A program made the translations under genes and the position numbers. A DNA stretch of 37,631 nt from Streptomyces endocoffeicus (GTDB taxonomy: Bacteria; Actinomycetota; Actinomycetes; Streptomycetales; Streptomycetaceae), in assembly GCF_016741935.1 (NCBI RefSeq), contig NZ_JAERRG010000057.1:1-37631 (forward strand). Reading direction: 5' to 3'. This document shows positions 1 to 10,100 of this stretch, one piece after another. The notes beneath the pieces were generated by a model. The model was not told the DNA's origin and made no database searches. It saw only the letters and a program-made list of their open reading frames with translations. Position 1 is the first letter of the stretch, and the number at the start of each line of letters is the position of its first letter.

Positions 1-1
1 C

Positions 2-3000
2 GATCGTGACGCCGTCGAGGAGGCAGTGGGTCGGCTCGCGGGTCGGAAGGTGCGTTGGCTGGAGGTCAGCCACGCGTTCCACTCCCCGCTGATGCGCCCG
101 ATCGCCGATGAGCTGGCGCGGGTGGTGGCGGGGATTCAGTTCTCCGAGCCGCGGATCCCATTGGTGTCGGCGGTGACCCGGGCCGTGGCCGGTGCTGAGG
201 TGTTGGGTGACCCGGGTCACTGGGTGGAGCAGGCGCTCGGTACGGTCCGCTTCCACGACGCGGTCCGTCACCTGCATGAGCGTGGCGTCGCCGGGTTCGT
301 CGAGGTCGGTCCGGACACGGTGCTGTCGTCTGTGGTCCATGACGGTGGGGCGCAGGTGTGGGCGGCGAGCCTGGCCGAGCGTGATGACGCGGGGGCTCGT
401 CGTCTGCTGGCGGGTCTGGCTGAGGCGTGGACTCATGGTGCTGCTGTGGACTGGTCCCGTCTGGTCCCGGTCGGTCGTCAGGTGGTGTTGCCGACGTATC
501 CGTTCCAGCATCGCCGTTATTGGGCGTCGGGCGGTGGGACGGGTCGGGGTAGTGCCGGGCATCCGTTGCTGGACAGTGCGGTGCGGCTGGCTGAGGATGC
601 GGGCTGGGTGTTGTCGGGGCGGGTGTCGGCCGCGACGAGTCCGTGGCTGGCCGACCATGCGGTGTCGGGGACGGTGCTGGTACCCGGCGCGGCGTTGGCG
701 GAGTTGGTGCTGCATGCCGGAGACCGGGCCGGGCTACCGGCGATCGGGGAGATCACCTTCGAGCAGCCTCTGGTGCTGAACGGCAGCCCGGTTGATCTGC
801 AGGTATCTGTTGAGGGCGGTCAGGCGGCCGTGTTCTCCCGGACGGGGGAGCAGTGGACCCGGCACGCCACCGCGGCCCTGGCCGATCCCGCCGGGACGGT
901 GGAAGGTCTGGACGGGCAGTGGCCCCCGGCCGGCGCCGAGGCTCTCCCCGCCGACGATGTCTACGACGTCATGGCCGGTCACGGATATGAGTACGGGCCG
1001 GCATTCCGTGGTCTGCAAGCGGCTTGGCGGCTCGGCGAGGATCTGTATGCCGAGGTCGAGCTGCCCGCAGGCGATACCCAGGACGGGTTCGCGATCCACC
1101 CGGCTCTACTGGACGCCGCTCTGCACGTGGTGATCGTGGCCGCGGAGGACGGTCACGGGGTGCGGTTGCCGTTTGCGTGGCGTGATGTGCGGTTGCATGC
1201 GACTGGTGCGTCGGCGTTGCGGGTGCGGTTGAGTCCGGCCGGGTCGGATGCGTTTTCTCTGCTGGCTGTTGATGGTGAGGGTCAGCCGGTGGTGTCGGCG
1301 GCGGCGATGGTTTCCCGCCCGTCCGACACCGGCCAACTCACCAGCTCCGCCACGGACGCGGGGCTGCTGTCGCTGGAATGGGCGCCGTTGAGTCTGGGAT
1401 CGGCTTCGGAGCAGGCTTGGGTGCGGGTGGGCCCGGAGCTGGATCTGCCCGAGGTGACGGACGAGCCGGTGCTTGCGTGGGCTGAGCCGGCGGATCTGCC
1501 CGGGGCGCTGGCCTTGGTGCAGGCGTGGTTGGGGGCTGGTTACCCGGCGGGGTCGCGGCTGGCGGTCCGTACCCGCGAGGCGGTTGCCGCGGTCGAGGGT
1601 GACATGGTCGCTGGGCTGGAGTCGTCGGGTGTCTGGGGGCTGGTGCGGTCGGCGCAGTCCGAGCATCCGGATGCGGGTCTGGTGTTGCTCGACGACGGCG
1701 GCCCCGAATCCGCTGAATCCCTCAGCGCCGCCCTGGCCACCGGGGAGAAAGAGATCGCGTTGCGGGCGGGGGCGGCGCTGGTGCCCCGCCTGCGTGCGAT
1801 CTCGGATGGGTTGGAGTTGCCTGCCGGTCCGGGTGCGTGGCGGTTGGAGTGGGCTGCGGGCGGCGACCTGGACGGGGTGCGGGCGGTTCCGGCGCCGGAC
1901 GCCGAGCGGCCGCTGGGAGCGCATGAGGTGCGGGTCGCGGTCCGCGCGACGGGGGTGAACTTCCGCGATGTGCTGAAGGGCCTGGACATGCTCCCCGCCG
2001 ATTCCCGGCAACCGGGCGGCGAGGGTGCCGGGGTGGTGGTCGAGGTCGGTCCTGGGGTGGACGGTCTGGTGCCCGGCATGCGGGTGATGGGGTTGTTCCC
2101 GTGGTTCGGCCCGCTGGCGGTGATCGATGCGCGGCTGATGGTGCCGGTCCCGGACGGGTGGAGCGATGTCGAGGCGGCGGCAGCGCCGATCGCGTATCTG
2201 ACCGCCTACCACGCGCTGTTCGATCTGGGTCGGGTGCGGTCGGGGGATCGGGTGCTGGTCCATGCCGCGGCCGGTGGTGTGGGTATGGCGGCGGTGCACT
2301 TGGCCTTGGCGGCGGGGGCGGAGGTGTTCGCGACGGCGAGTCCGGCCAAGCAGTCGGCGGTGGCTGAGCTGGGCGTGGCCCGTATCGCTTCGTCGCGTAC
2401 GACGGACTTCGCCGATGAGTTCGGTCAGGTCGACGTGGTGTTGAACTCGCTGACGGGGGAGTTCCTGGACGCCACGTTGGGGATGCTGGCCGAGGGTGGC
2501 CGGTTCGTGGAGCTGGGCAAGATTGATATTCGTGATCCGCGGCAGGTGCCGTTCGACCTGGGGGATTTGGATCCGGACCGGATTGCCGCGATGTGGCGGC
2601 GGGTCCTGGAGACGGCTGTCCCGTTGCCGGTCGTGGTGTTCCCGGCCGCTCAGGCGGGTGCGGCGTTGCGGTTCATGAGTCAGGCCCGGCATGTGGGCAA
2701 GATCGTGCTGCGCCTGCCCGGTGTGGGTGAGGGTGCGGTGCTGATCACCGGTGGGACCGGGACGTTGGGTGGTCTGGTCGCCCGGCATCTGGTGGACGCG
2801 TACGGGATCCGGGATGTGGTGTTGGCGAGCCGGTCCGGTCCGGATGCGCCGGGCGCGGCCGAACTCGCGGCCGAGCTGGAGGCGGCCGGGGCGCGGGTGC
2901 GGATCGTGGCCGCCGACCTGTCCGACCGGGCCGCGGTGGACGCGCTGGTCGCGGACATCCCCGGTCTGGCCGGAGTGGTGCACGCCGCTGGAGCGCTCGA

Positions 3001-3790
3001 GGACACCCCGATCACCTCGTTGACCAGCGAGTCGCTGGATCGGGTGCTGGCCGCCAAGGCGGACGCCGCCCGGCATCTGCACGAGGCGACGCGGGATCTG
3101 GACCTGCGGATGTTCGTGTTGTTCTCGTCCCTGGCCGGGCTGCTCGGCAACGCCGGGCAGGGCAACTACGCGGCGGCCAACGCCTATCTGGACGCCCTCG
3201 CCGCGCACCGGACGGCGCTTGGATTGCCCGCGATGTCGATCGCTTGGGGTCTGTGGGACCAGACGAGTGGCATGACCGGCACGCTGACCGAGATGGACCG
3301 GGCGCGGCTGGCGCGGGGCGGCGGTGTGCTACTGGGTACCGAGCAGGCGCTGGGCCTGCTGGACCGGGCGTTGAGCATCAGCCGGCCGGTGGTGGCCGCG
3401 GGCTTGGATGTGAGTGCGGTCCGTGGTGTGATCGCGGCCGGGACGCCGGTACCGACGGTGCTGCTAGGCCTGGGCCGTCCGCCACGTCGCGCCATCGCGG
3501 CCGCCGCAGGCTCTACCAGCGTGTTGGCCCGCCGGCTAGGTGGTCTGGGTGAGGCTGAGCGGTCCCTTGTCCTGTTGGAGCTCGTGCGTGAGAACGCCGC
3601 GGTGGTCCTCGGTCACGGTGATGGCGAGGGCGCGGGTGTTCCCGCTGACCGGGCGTTCCGGGATCTGGGCTTCGATTCGCTGACGGCGGTGGAGTTGCGT
3701 AACCGGCTGGCCGCGGCGTCCGGGCTGGCGTTGTCGGCCACGCTGGTCTTCGATTACCCGACACCGCAGGACCTGGCCGAGTATCTGCTG
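2..3790 (+). other. PKS module 1 (partial): AT(malonyl)-DH-ER-KR-ACP
   Basis: The AT tail (2-523) carries HAFHS at 71-85, the signature usually found in malonyl-CoA-specific ATs, and ends with the conserved YPFQHRRYW linker. The DH (560-1318) has the catalytic His at 656 in an HxxxGxxxxP motif and the catalytic Asp at 1112 in DAALH. A structural KR subdomain follows. The ER (1838-2716) has the NADPH motif HAAAGGVG at 2261. The KR (2732-3469) has TGGTGTLG at 2747, LED ending in Asp at 3002, and the catalytic Tyr at 3167. It lacks the A-type Trp, so it fits a B-type KR. The ACP (3560-3790) has its phosphopantetheine Ser at 3677. Expected outcome is full reduction with no methyl branch. Confidence 0.93.
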
Positions 3791-4084
3791 ACCCAGGTGA
3801 CCGGCGCGGCCCCGGCCGCGGTGAAGGCCGCTCCGGACCCGGTGCCCGTACTCGGCGGTCTTGACCAGGTCGAGGCGGCGCTCGCCGGGCTTGCGGCGGA
3901 CGACGCGGCGCTGCGTAACGAGGTGCGCGACCGGCTGAAGGCGCTGCTGTGGCGGCTTGACGATCACGACAAGCCCGACGAGACAAACATGGCGGACCAC
4001 ATCATGTCCGCGAGCATCGACCAGGTGATCCAGCTCGTCGCCGACGAATTCGGCGACGAGGTCGGCTCCAGCGAGGTGGAATAG
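2..4084 (+). CDS. Type I modular polyketide synthase, 3' part (module 1: AT-DH-ER-KR-ACP)
   Basis: This is the C-terminal 1360 residues of a cis-AT modular PKS. The frame is open from base 2, so the gene begins upstream; the GTG at 26 is an internal valine codon in the AT and not a start. Visible domains are the end of a malonyl-type AT (HAFHS, residues 24-28), an active-looking DH (187-439), ER (613-905), KR (911-1156), ACP (1187-1263, Ser1226 in GFDS) and a C-terminal docking region (1287-1360). The module should extend the chain by one malonate unit and reduce it fully to CH2-CH2. It ends in TAG directly before the ATG of the next PKS gene, in the same frame and with no spacer, so the two are surely co-transcribed. 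The docking helices suggest that it hands its chain to that protein. There is no thioesterase. The final product is unknown. Confidence 0.97.
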   Translation, partial: DRDAVEEAVGRLAGRKVRWLEVSHAFHSPLMRPIADELARVVAGIQFSEPRIPLVSAVTRAVAGAEVLGDPGHWVEQALGTVRFHDAVRHLHERGVAGFVEVGPDTVLSSVVHDGGAQVWAASLAERDDAGARRLLAGLAEAWTHGAAVDWSRLVPVGRQVVLPTYPFQHRRYWASGGGTGRGSAGHPLLDSAVRLAEDAGWVLSGRVSAATSPWLADHAVSGTVLVPGAALAELVLHAGDRAGLPAIGEITFEQPLVLNGSPVDLQVSVEGGQAAVFSRTGEQWTRHATAALADPAGTVEGLDGQWPPAGAEALPADDVYDVMAGHGYEYGPAFRGLQAAWRLGEDLYAEVELPAGDTQDGFAIHPALLDAALHVVIVAAEDGHGVRLPFAWRDVRLHATGASALRVRLSPAGSDAFSLLAVDGEGQPVVSAAAMVSRPSDTGQLTSSATDAGLLSLEWAPLSLGSASEQAWVRVGPELDLPEVTDEPVLAWAEPADLPGALALVQAWLGAGYPAGSRLAVRTREAVAAVEGDMVAGLESSGVWGLVRSAQSEHPDAGLVLLDDGGPESAESLSAALATGEKEIALRAGAALVPRLRAISDGLELPAGPGAWRLEWAAGGDLDGVRAVPAPDAERPLGAHEVRVAVRATGVNFRDVLKGLDMLPADSRQPGGEGAGVVVEVGPGVDGLVPGMRVMGLFPWFGPLAVIDARLMVPVPDGWSDVEAAAAPIAYLTAYHALFDLGRVRSGDRVLVHAAAGGVGMAAVHLALAAGAEVFATASPAKQSAVAELGVARIASSRTTDFADEFGQVDVVLNSLTGEFLDATLGMLAEGGRFVELGKIDIRDPRQVPFDLGDLDPDRIAAMWRRVLETAVPLPVVVFPAAQAGAALRFMSQARHVGKIVLRLPGVGEGAVLITGGTGTLGGLVARHLVDAYGIRDVVLASRSGPDAPGAAELAAELEAAGARVRIVAADLSDRAAVDALVADIPGLAGVVHAAGALEDTPITSLTSESLDRVLAAKADAARHLHEATRDLDLRMFVLFSSLAGLLGNAGQGNYAAANAYLDALAAHRTALGLPAMSIAWGLWDQTSGMTGTLTEMDRARLARGGGVLLGTEQALGLLDRALSISRPVVAAGLDVSAVRGVIAAGTPVPTVLLGLGRPPRRAIAAAAGSTSVLARRLGGLGEAERSLVLLELVRENAAVVLGHGDGEGAGVPADRAFRDLGFDSLTAVELRNRLAAASGLALSATLVFDYPTPQDLAEYLLTQVTGAAPAAVKAAPDPVPVLGGLDQVEAALAGLAADDAALRNEVRDRLKALLWRLDDHDKPDETNMADHIMSASIDQVIQLVADEFGDEVGSSEVE
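3860..4081 (+). other. C-terminal docking domain of PKS 1
   Basis: After the ACP come two helical stretches (LDQVEAALAGL and RDRLKALLWRLDD), a short polar linker, and a final acidic helix near SASIDQVIQLVADEFGD. This matches the class 1a layout of cis-AT PKS C-terminal docking domains, with a dimerising helix pair followed by a docking helix. The likely partner is the N-terminal coiled coil of the next gene product (4085-4183). The pairing is inferred from gene order. Confidence 0.8.
4073..4079 (+). promoter_or_regulatory. Ribosome binding site for PKS 2
   Basis: GAGGTGG lies five bases before the ATG at 4085, inside the last codons of the upstream gene. It supports this ATG as the true start and suggests translational coupling to the preceding TAG. 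Confidence 0.75.
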
Positions 4085-4183
4085 ATGGCGACCGAACAGG
4101 AACTCGCGGAATACCTGCGGCTGGTCGCCGCCGACCTGCATCGCACCCGGCAACGGCTGCGTTCGGTCGAGGAGCGGGCCCAT
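4085..4183 (+). other. N-terminal docking coiled coil of PKS 2
   Basis: Residues 1-33 form an amphipathic helix (EYLRLVAADLHRTRQRLRSV) rich in Arg and Leu, typical of class 1a N-terminal docking domains and placed directly before the KS start. It probably binds the C-terminal helix of PKS 1. Confidence 0.85.
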
Positions 4184-7100
4184 GAGCCGATCGCGCTTGT
4201 GGCCATGGCCTGCCGCTATCCGGGCGGCGTCGCGTCTCCGGAGGACCTGTGGCAGCTGGTGGCCGACGGCACCGATGCCATGTCACCGTTTCCGGCCGAC
4301 CGGGGCTGGGAGACCGAGCCGTCCGAGTACGTGCGCGAAGGTGGCTTCCTGTCCGGCGCGCCGGACTTCGATGCCGAGTTCTTCGGGATCTCGCCGCGTG
4401 AGGCCCTCGCCATGGACCCGCAGCAGCGGCAGCTGCTCGAGGTGTCCTGGGAAGCGTTGGAACGCGTGGGCCTGGACCCCTCGAGCCTGCGCGGTTCCGA
4501 CACCGGGGTTTTCGTCGGCATGTACTACCAGGACTACGAATCGCGGCTGTCCGACAGCCACGCGGGCGGGTACGGGCTGACCGGCAACGCGTCGAGCGTG
4601 GCGTCCGGCCGCGTGGCCTACACGTTCGGCCTGGAGGGCCCGGCGATCACGATCGACACGGCGTGTTCGTCGTCGCTGGTGGCGATGCACCTGGCCGCGC
4701 AGGCGCTGCGCAACGGTGAGTGCTCGCTGGCGCTGGCCGGGGGCGTGACGGTGATGTCCACCCCGGCGGCGTTCACGGAGTTCGCACGACAGGGCGGGCT
4801 GGCATCCGATGGCCGGTGCAAGGCGTTCTCGGCCGGAGCGGACGGCACCGGCTGGGGTGAGGGTGTCGGGGTGGTGGTGCTGGAGCGGTTGTCGGAGGCG
4901 CGGCGGCTCGGACATCCGGTCTTGGCGGTGCTGCGGGGCAGTGCGGTGAACCAGGACGGCGCGAGTAACGGCCTGTCGGCTCCCAACGGGCCGTCCCAAG
5001 AGCAGGTGATCCGGGCGGCGTTGGCCGGTGCGAGGCTGTCGGCCTCCGATGTGGACGCCGTCGAGGGACACGGGACGGGGACCACGCTCGGGGACCCGAT
5101 CGAGGCGCAGGCGTTGCTGGCGACCTATGGGCAGGACCGGCCGGAGGACCGGCCGTTGTGGCTGGGTTCGGTGAAGTCCAACTTCGGGCACACTCAGGCG
5201 GCGGCCGGGGTTGCCGGTGTGATCAAGATGGTCGAGGCGATGCGGCATGGGGTTCTGCCGGCGACGCTGTACGCGGGCGAGGCGTCCCCGCATGTGGATT
5301 GGACGGCGGGCGAGGTGCGGCTGCTGACCGAGGCGCGCTCGTGGGAGTCGGAGGGGCGTCTGCGGCGGGCGGGTGTGTCGTCGTTCGGGATCAGCGGGAC
5401 CAATGCGCATGTGATCCTCGAAGAGGCTTCCGCTGAGCCGGTTGCGGCTTCGTCGGCGCCGCCGGTGGTGGTGGCCGGTGGTGTGATGCCGTGGGTGCTG
5501 TCCGCGCGGTCGGATGCGGGATTGCGGGCGCTGGCAAGTCGGCTGGCGTCGGATGTCCCGGCCGGGGCCGACATCGCCGATGTGGCGGGGTCGCTGGCGC
5601 GGGGCCGGGCGGGGCTGGAGTTCCGGGCGGCGGTGCTGGGTACTGACCGTGCGGAACTGCAGCAGGGTTTGGCGGCGGTGGAGTCGGTCGGGGCGGTGGT
5701 GCGGGGTCCGGTGGCGTGGGTGTTCCCGGGTCAGGGGTCGCAGTGGGTCGGTATGGGGCGTGAGCTGGCGGAGTGTTCGCCGGTGTTCGCGGCGGTGTTG
5801 GACGAAGTGTGTGCGGTGGCGGATCCGTTGCTGGGCCGCTCCCTGCGGGAGGTGATGTTCTCCGGCGCCGAGGTGCATCAGACCGCGTTTACGCAGGTGG
5901 CGGTGTTCACGTTCGAAGCGGCGCTGGCCGCGGTGGCGCAGGCCGCGGGTTTGAAGCCGGATTTCGTGGCCGGTCATTCGGTCGGTGAGGTGACGGCCGC
6001 GTATGTGGCGGGTGCGGTGTCGCTCGAGGATGCGGTGCGGTTGTTGGTGGCGCGGGGCGCGTTGATGCAGGCGCTGCCGTCGGGCGGGGCGATGGCCGCG
6101 GTACAGGCCGGCGTACAGGAAGTGGATTTGTCCGGTCTGGAGGACCGGGTCGCGGTGGCGGCGGTGAACAGTTCGTCGGCGGTGGTGCTCTCCGGCGATC
6201 GTGACGCCGTCGAGGAGGCAGTGGGTCGGCTCGTGGGTCGGAAGGTGCATTGGCTGGAGGTCAGCCACGCGTTCCATTCCCCGTTGATGCGTCCGATCGC
6301 CGACGAGCTGGCGCGGGTAGTGGCGGGGGTTCAGTTCACCGAGCCGCAGATCCCATTGGTCTCCGCGGTCACCGGGGCGGTGGCAGGCGCGGATGTGCTC
6401 GGCGAGCCAGGGCACTGGGTGGAGCAGGCGATCGGCACGGTCCGGTTCCACGACGTGGTCCGGTTCCTGCACGAGCGGGGCATCGCCGGGTTCGTTGAGC
6501 TCGGTCCGGACACGGTGCTGTCGGCTGCGGTCTACGACGGCGATGACAGTGAGGTGTGGGCGGCCGGCCTGGCCGAGCGCGATGACGCCGGGGCCCGGCG
6601 CCTGCTGAAGGGCCTGGCCGACGCGTGGACTCATGGCGCTGCCATGGACTGGACCCGACTGGTCCCGGCCGGTCGTCAGGTGGCGTTGCCGACGTACCCG
6701 TTCCAGCACCGCCGCTACTGGCCGGCCGGATCTGGCGCGGTGACCGGTCTGGGCGCCGCCGGCCTGGCGGCGGCGGCGCATCCGCTGCTGGCCGCCGTGG
6801 TCACCCTGGCCGACTCGGACGAGTGGTTGTTCACCGGCCGGCTTTCCGGTGCGAGTGCGTCGTGGCTGGCCGACTACGAGCTGCTGGGCGTCACGGTGTT
6901 GCCGGCGGCGGCGCTGGCCGAACTGGTGCTGTTCGCCGGCGAGCGCGCCGGCCTTCCGGCGATCGAGCAGATCACGTTCGAGCGCCCGCTGGTGCTGCCG
7001 GAGCGCGAGTCGGTTGATCTGCAGATCAGCGTGCGCGGCGAGCGCGCCACGGTCAGCTCGCGGCCGGTCGGCGAGGAGCTGTGGACCCGGCACGCCACCG

Positions 7101-10100
7101 CGACCTTGACCGACGATCTCGCCGAAGATCCGCAGTCCGGGCCCGAGGGCCGGGACGTCCTGGTGCAGGTGGAAACCGACGAGGAGCAGGACGGGTTCGG
7201 CATCCACCCCGGATTGCTCCAGGCCGCGCTGAATCTGGGCCCGGACGAGGTGCCCCAGCGCTGGGAGGGCGTACGGCTGTTGGCCGTCGGTGCCCGGCGG
7301 ATTCGGGCCCGCTCGATCGGATCCGGGCTGCTGGCCGTGGACAGCCACGGCGATCCGGTCCTGCGGATCCGGGCGATGAGCACCCGCCGGATAACGGCCG
7401 ATGAGTTCGCCCGCGGCCACGGCCGGCTGCTCAGCCCGCGCTGGGAGCCCATACCGGTGTCGGCGGTGTCGGCGGGCGAGTCCCCGGCGTGGAGCACGAT
7501 CCGGCCGGGCGAGACCGTCGCCGCGCCGGACGGGGAACCGAGCACGGTGGTCGCGCTGTGCGAGGGCGAGGACCCGGTGGCCTGGGCGCTCGGCGTCGTG
7601 CGGGACTGGGTGGTGGCGGACCGGCCGGCCGGCTCGCGGCTGGTGGTGACGACCCGGGAGGCCGTGGCGGCCGGGACCGACGACGCGGTGTCCGGCCTGG
7701 CCCAGGCACCGGTCTGGGGCCTGGTGCGTTCGGCTCGGGCGGAGTACCCCGACGCCGGGCTCATCCTGCTCGACGAAGACGGCCACGATGCTTCCGGCGC
7801 CGTCTGGCACGCCGCCATCGCCTCCGGCGAACCGGAACTCGCGGTACGACGCGGCGAGATCCGAGTGCCGCGCCTGCGCCCGACACCCCCCGACGAGCAC
7901 GCCACGCGGGCCGGCGGCGTCGGTACCGAAGGCACCATGCTGATCACCGGCGGCACCGGCACGCTCGGCGGCCTGGTCGCCCGGCATCTCGTCGCCCGGC
8001 ACGGGGTGCGCAGCCTCGTTCTGGCCAGCCGCTCGGGCCCGGACGCACCCGGCGCCGACGCGCTGGCCGCCGACCTGGAGGCCGCCGGAGCACGCGTACG
8101 GGTCGTCGCCGCCGACCTGGCCGACCGCACCGCCGTCGACGCGCTCGTCGCCGACATCCCCGACCTGACCGGCATCGTGCACACGGCCGGCCTCATCGCG
8201 GACACCCTGTTCGCGGCGCTGACGCCCGAGTCCCTGGCCCAGGTCATCGCGGCCAAGGCCGTCTCCGCGCGGCACCTGCACGAGGCGACGCTGGATCGCG
8301 ACCTGACCACGTTCGTACTCTTCTCCTCCCTCGCGGGCCTGCTCGGCAGCCCCGGACAGGCCAACTACGCCGCCGCCAACGCCTACCTGGACGCGCTCGC
8401 CGCGCACCGCCAGGCCGCCGGCCGCCCGGCGGTGTCCATCGCGTGGTACCTGTGGGAGCAGCGCAGCACCATCACCACCGGGCTCAGCGAGACCGACCGG
8501 GTCCGCCTCGCCCGCGGCGGTGCGCCGCTGCCCACCGAGACCGCCCTGCGGCTGTTCGATGCCGCGCTGACCGCCGGAGACGCGCTGTCGGCGGCGGGCC
8601 TGGACCTTGCCGCTGTTCGCGCCGGCGTGGCCGCGGGACTGCCCGAGTTGGCGCTGCTGCGCGGCCTGGTCCGCGTTCCGCGCCGCGCGGCGGACCACGG
8701 CGCACTGGGCCGTCGGCTCGGCGGCCGGCCCGCTCCCGAGCAGCGCCGCTTCCTGCTGGATCTGGTCCGCGAGCAGGCCGCCCTGGTGCTCGGCCATCGC
8801 GACGCCGGCGGCATTCCGGCCGACCGCGCGTTCCGGGATCTCGGCTTCGGCTCGCTCACCGCGGTGGAGTTGCGGAACCGGCTGGCCTCGGCGTCCGGGC
8901 TGGCGTTGCCCGCCACGCTGGTCTTCGACTACCCGACAGCGCAGGCCTTGGCCGAGTACCTGCTGCGGCGGGTATCAGGGGTGGCGGACTCCTCGGCGGA
9001 GGTGGTGCCGGCACGGTCGGCCGGTGAGCCGATCGCGATCGTGTCGATGGCGTGCCGCTACCCCGGCGGGGTGGCGTCGCCGGAGGATCTGTGGCGACTG
9101 GTCGCGGACGGCGTGGACGCGATGGGCGCGTTCCCTGCGGACCGTGGCTGGGAGACGGATTCGGTGGAGTACGCGCAGGTAGGCGGCTTCCTGTCCGGTA
9201 TGGCGGACTTCGACGCCGAGTTCTTCGGGATCTCGCCGCGCGAGGCGGTGGCGATGGACCCGCAGCAGCGGCTGCTGCTCGAAGTGTCCTGGGAGGCGCT
9301 GGAACGAGCCGGTCTGGACCCGTCCGCGATGAAGGGCACGGACACCGGGGTCTTCGCCGGGTTGGCCATGCAGGACTACAGCTCGCGGCTGCCGGATGGG
9401 AGCGCGGGCGGGTTCGGGATGACGGGCAACGCGTCGAGCGTGGCGTCCGGCCGGGTGGCGTACACCTTCGGTCTTGAGGGTCCGGCGGTGACGGTCGATA
9501 CGGCGTGTTCGTCGTCGCTGGTGGCGATGCACCTGGCGGCTCAGGCGCTGCGGAACGGGGAGTGCTCGCTGGCGCTGGCCGGTGGCGTGACGGTGCTGGC
9601 GACGGAAGGGATTTTCGCGGAGTTCACGCGGCAGGGCGGCCTGGCGTCCGATGGCCGGTGCAAGCCGTTCTCGGCCGCCGCCGACGGTACGGGTTGGGGC
9701 GAGGGCGTCGGGGTGGTGGTGCTGGAGCGGTTGTCGGAGGCGCGACGGCTCGGGCATCCGGTGCTGGCGGTGCTGCGCGGCAGCGCGGTGAACCAGGACG
9801 GTGCGTCCAACGGTCTGTCGGCGCCGAACGGTCCGTCGCAGGAGCGGGTGATCCGGCGGGCCCTGGCTGACGCGCGGCTTTCTCCCTCCGATGTGGACGT
9901 CACCGAAGCGCACGGAACCGGGACGGCGCTGGGCGACCCGATCGAGGCCCAGGCATTGCTGGCGACGTACGGACAGGACCGGCCCGAGGACCGGCCGTTG
10001 TGGCTGGGGTCGGTGAAGTCGAACATCGGCCACACCCAGGCTGCGGCCGGCGTGGCCGGGGTAATCAAGATGGTCGAGGCGATGCGGCACGGGACGTTGC

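Larger units (their letters stand above)
4184..8980 (+). other. PKS module 2: KS-AT(malonyl)-DH(inactive)-KR-ACP
   Basis: The KS (4184-5428) has Cys194 in DTACSSS, His329 in HGTGT and His369 in NFGHT. The AT (5711-6721) has Ser632 in GHSVGE and HAFHS at 728-732, which predicts malonyl-CoA. The DH (6779-7390) is degenerate and has its own entry. The KR (7931-8644) has TGGTGTLG from residue 1288, Asp1373 at the B-type diagnostic position in an LIAD context, and Tyr1428 in NYAAAN, so it looks active and B-type; its usual WGLW is WYLW. The ACP (8747-8980) has Ser1590 in an unusual GFGS motif. There is no ER. With the DH dead, a beta-hydroxyl should remain, the only one predicted from the part of the assembly line seen here. 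Confidence 0.93.

Noticed and set aside
26..28. GTG at 26 as the start of the first gene
   Set aside because: The frame is open back to base 2 and encodes the AT sequence seen again in module 2, so this GTG is an internal valine codon.
4060..4090. A promoter or terminator between the genes
   Set aside because: The genes abut (TAG-ATG) or overlap (ATGA) with no non-coding DNA and no hairpin; only ribosome binding sites are supported.
4283..8797. Very long open frames on the minus strand, for example 4283-8797, 26857-31674 and 33088-37572
   Set aside because: They mirror the PKS coding frame in high-GC DNA, encode Arg/His/Gln-rich low-complexity protein with no recognisable domain, and lie wholly antisense to well-supported PKS domains.
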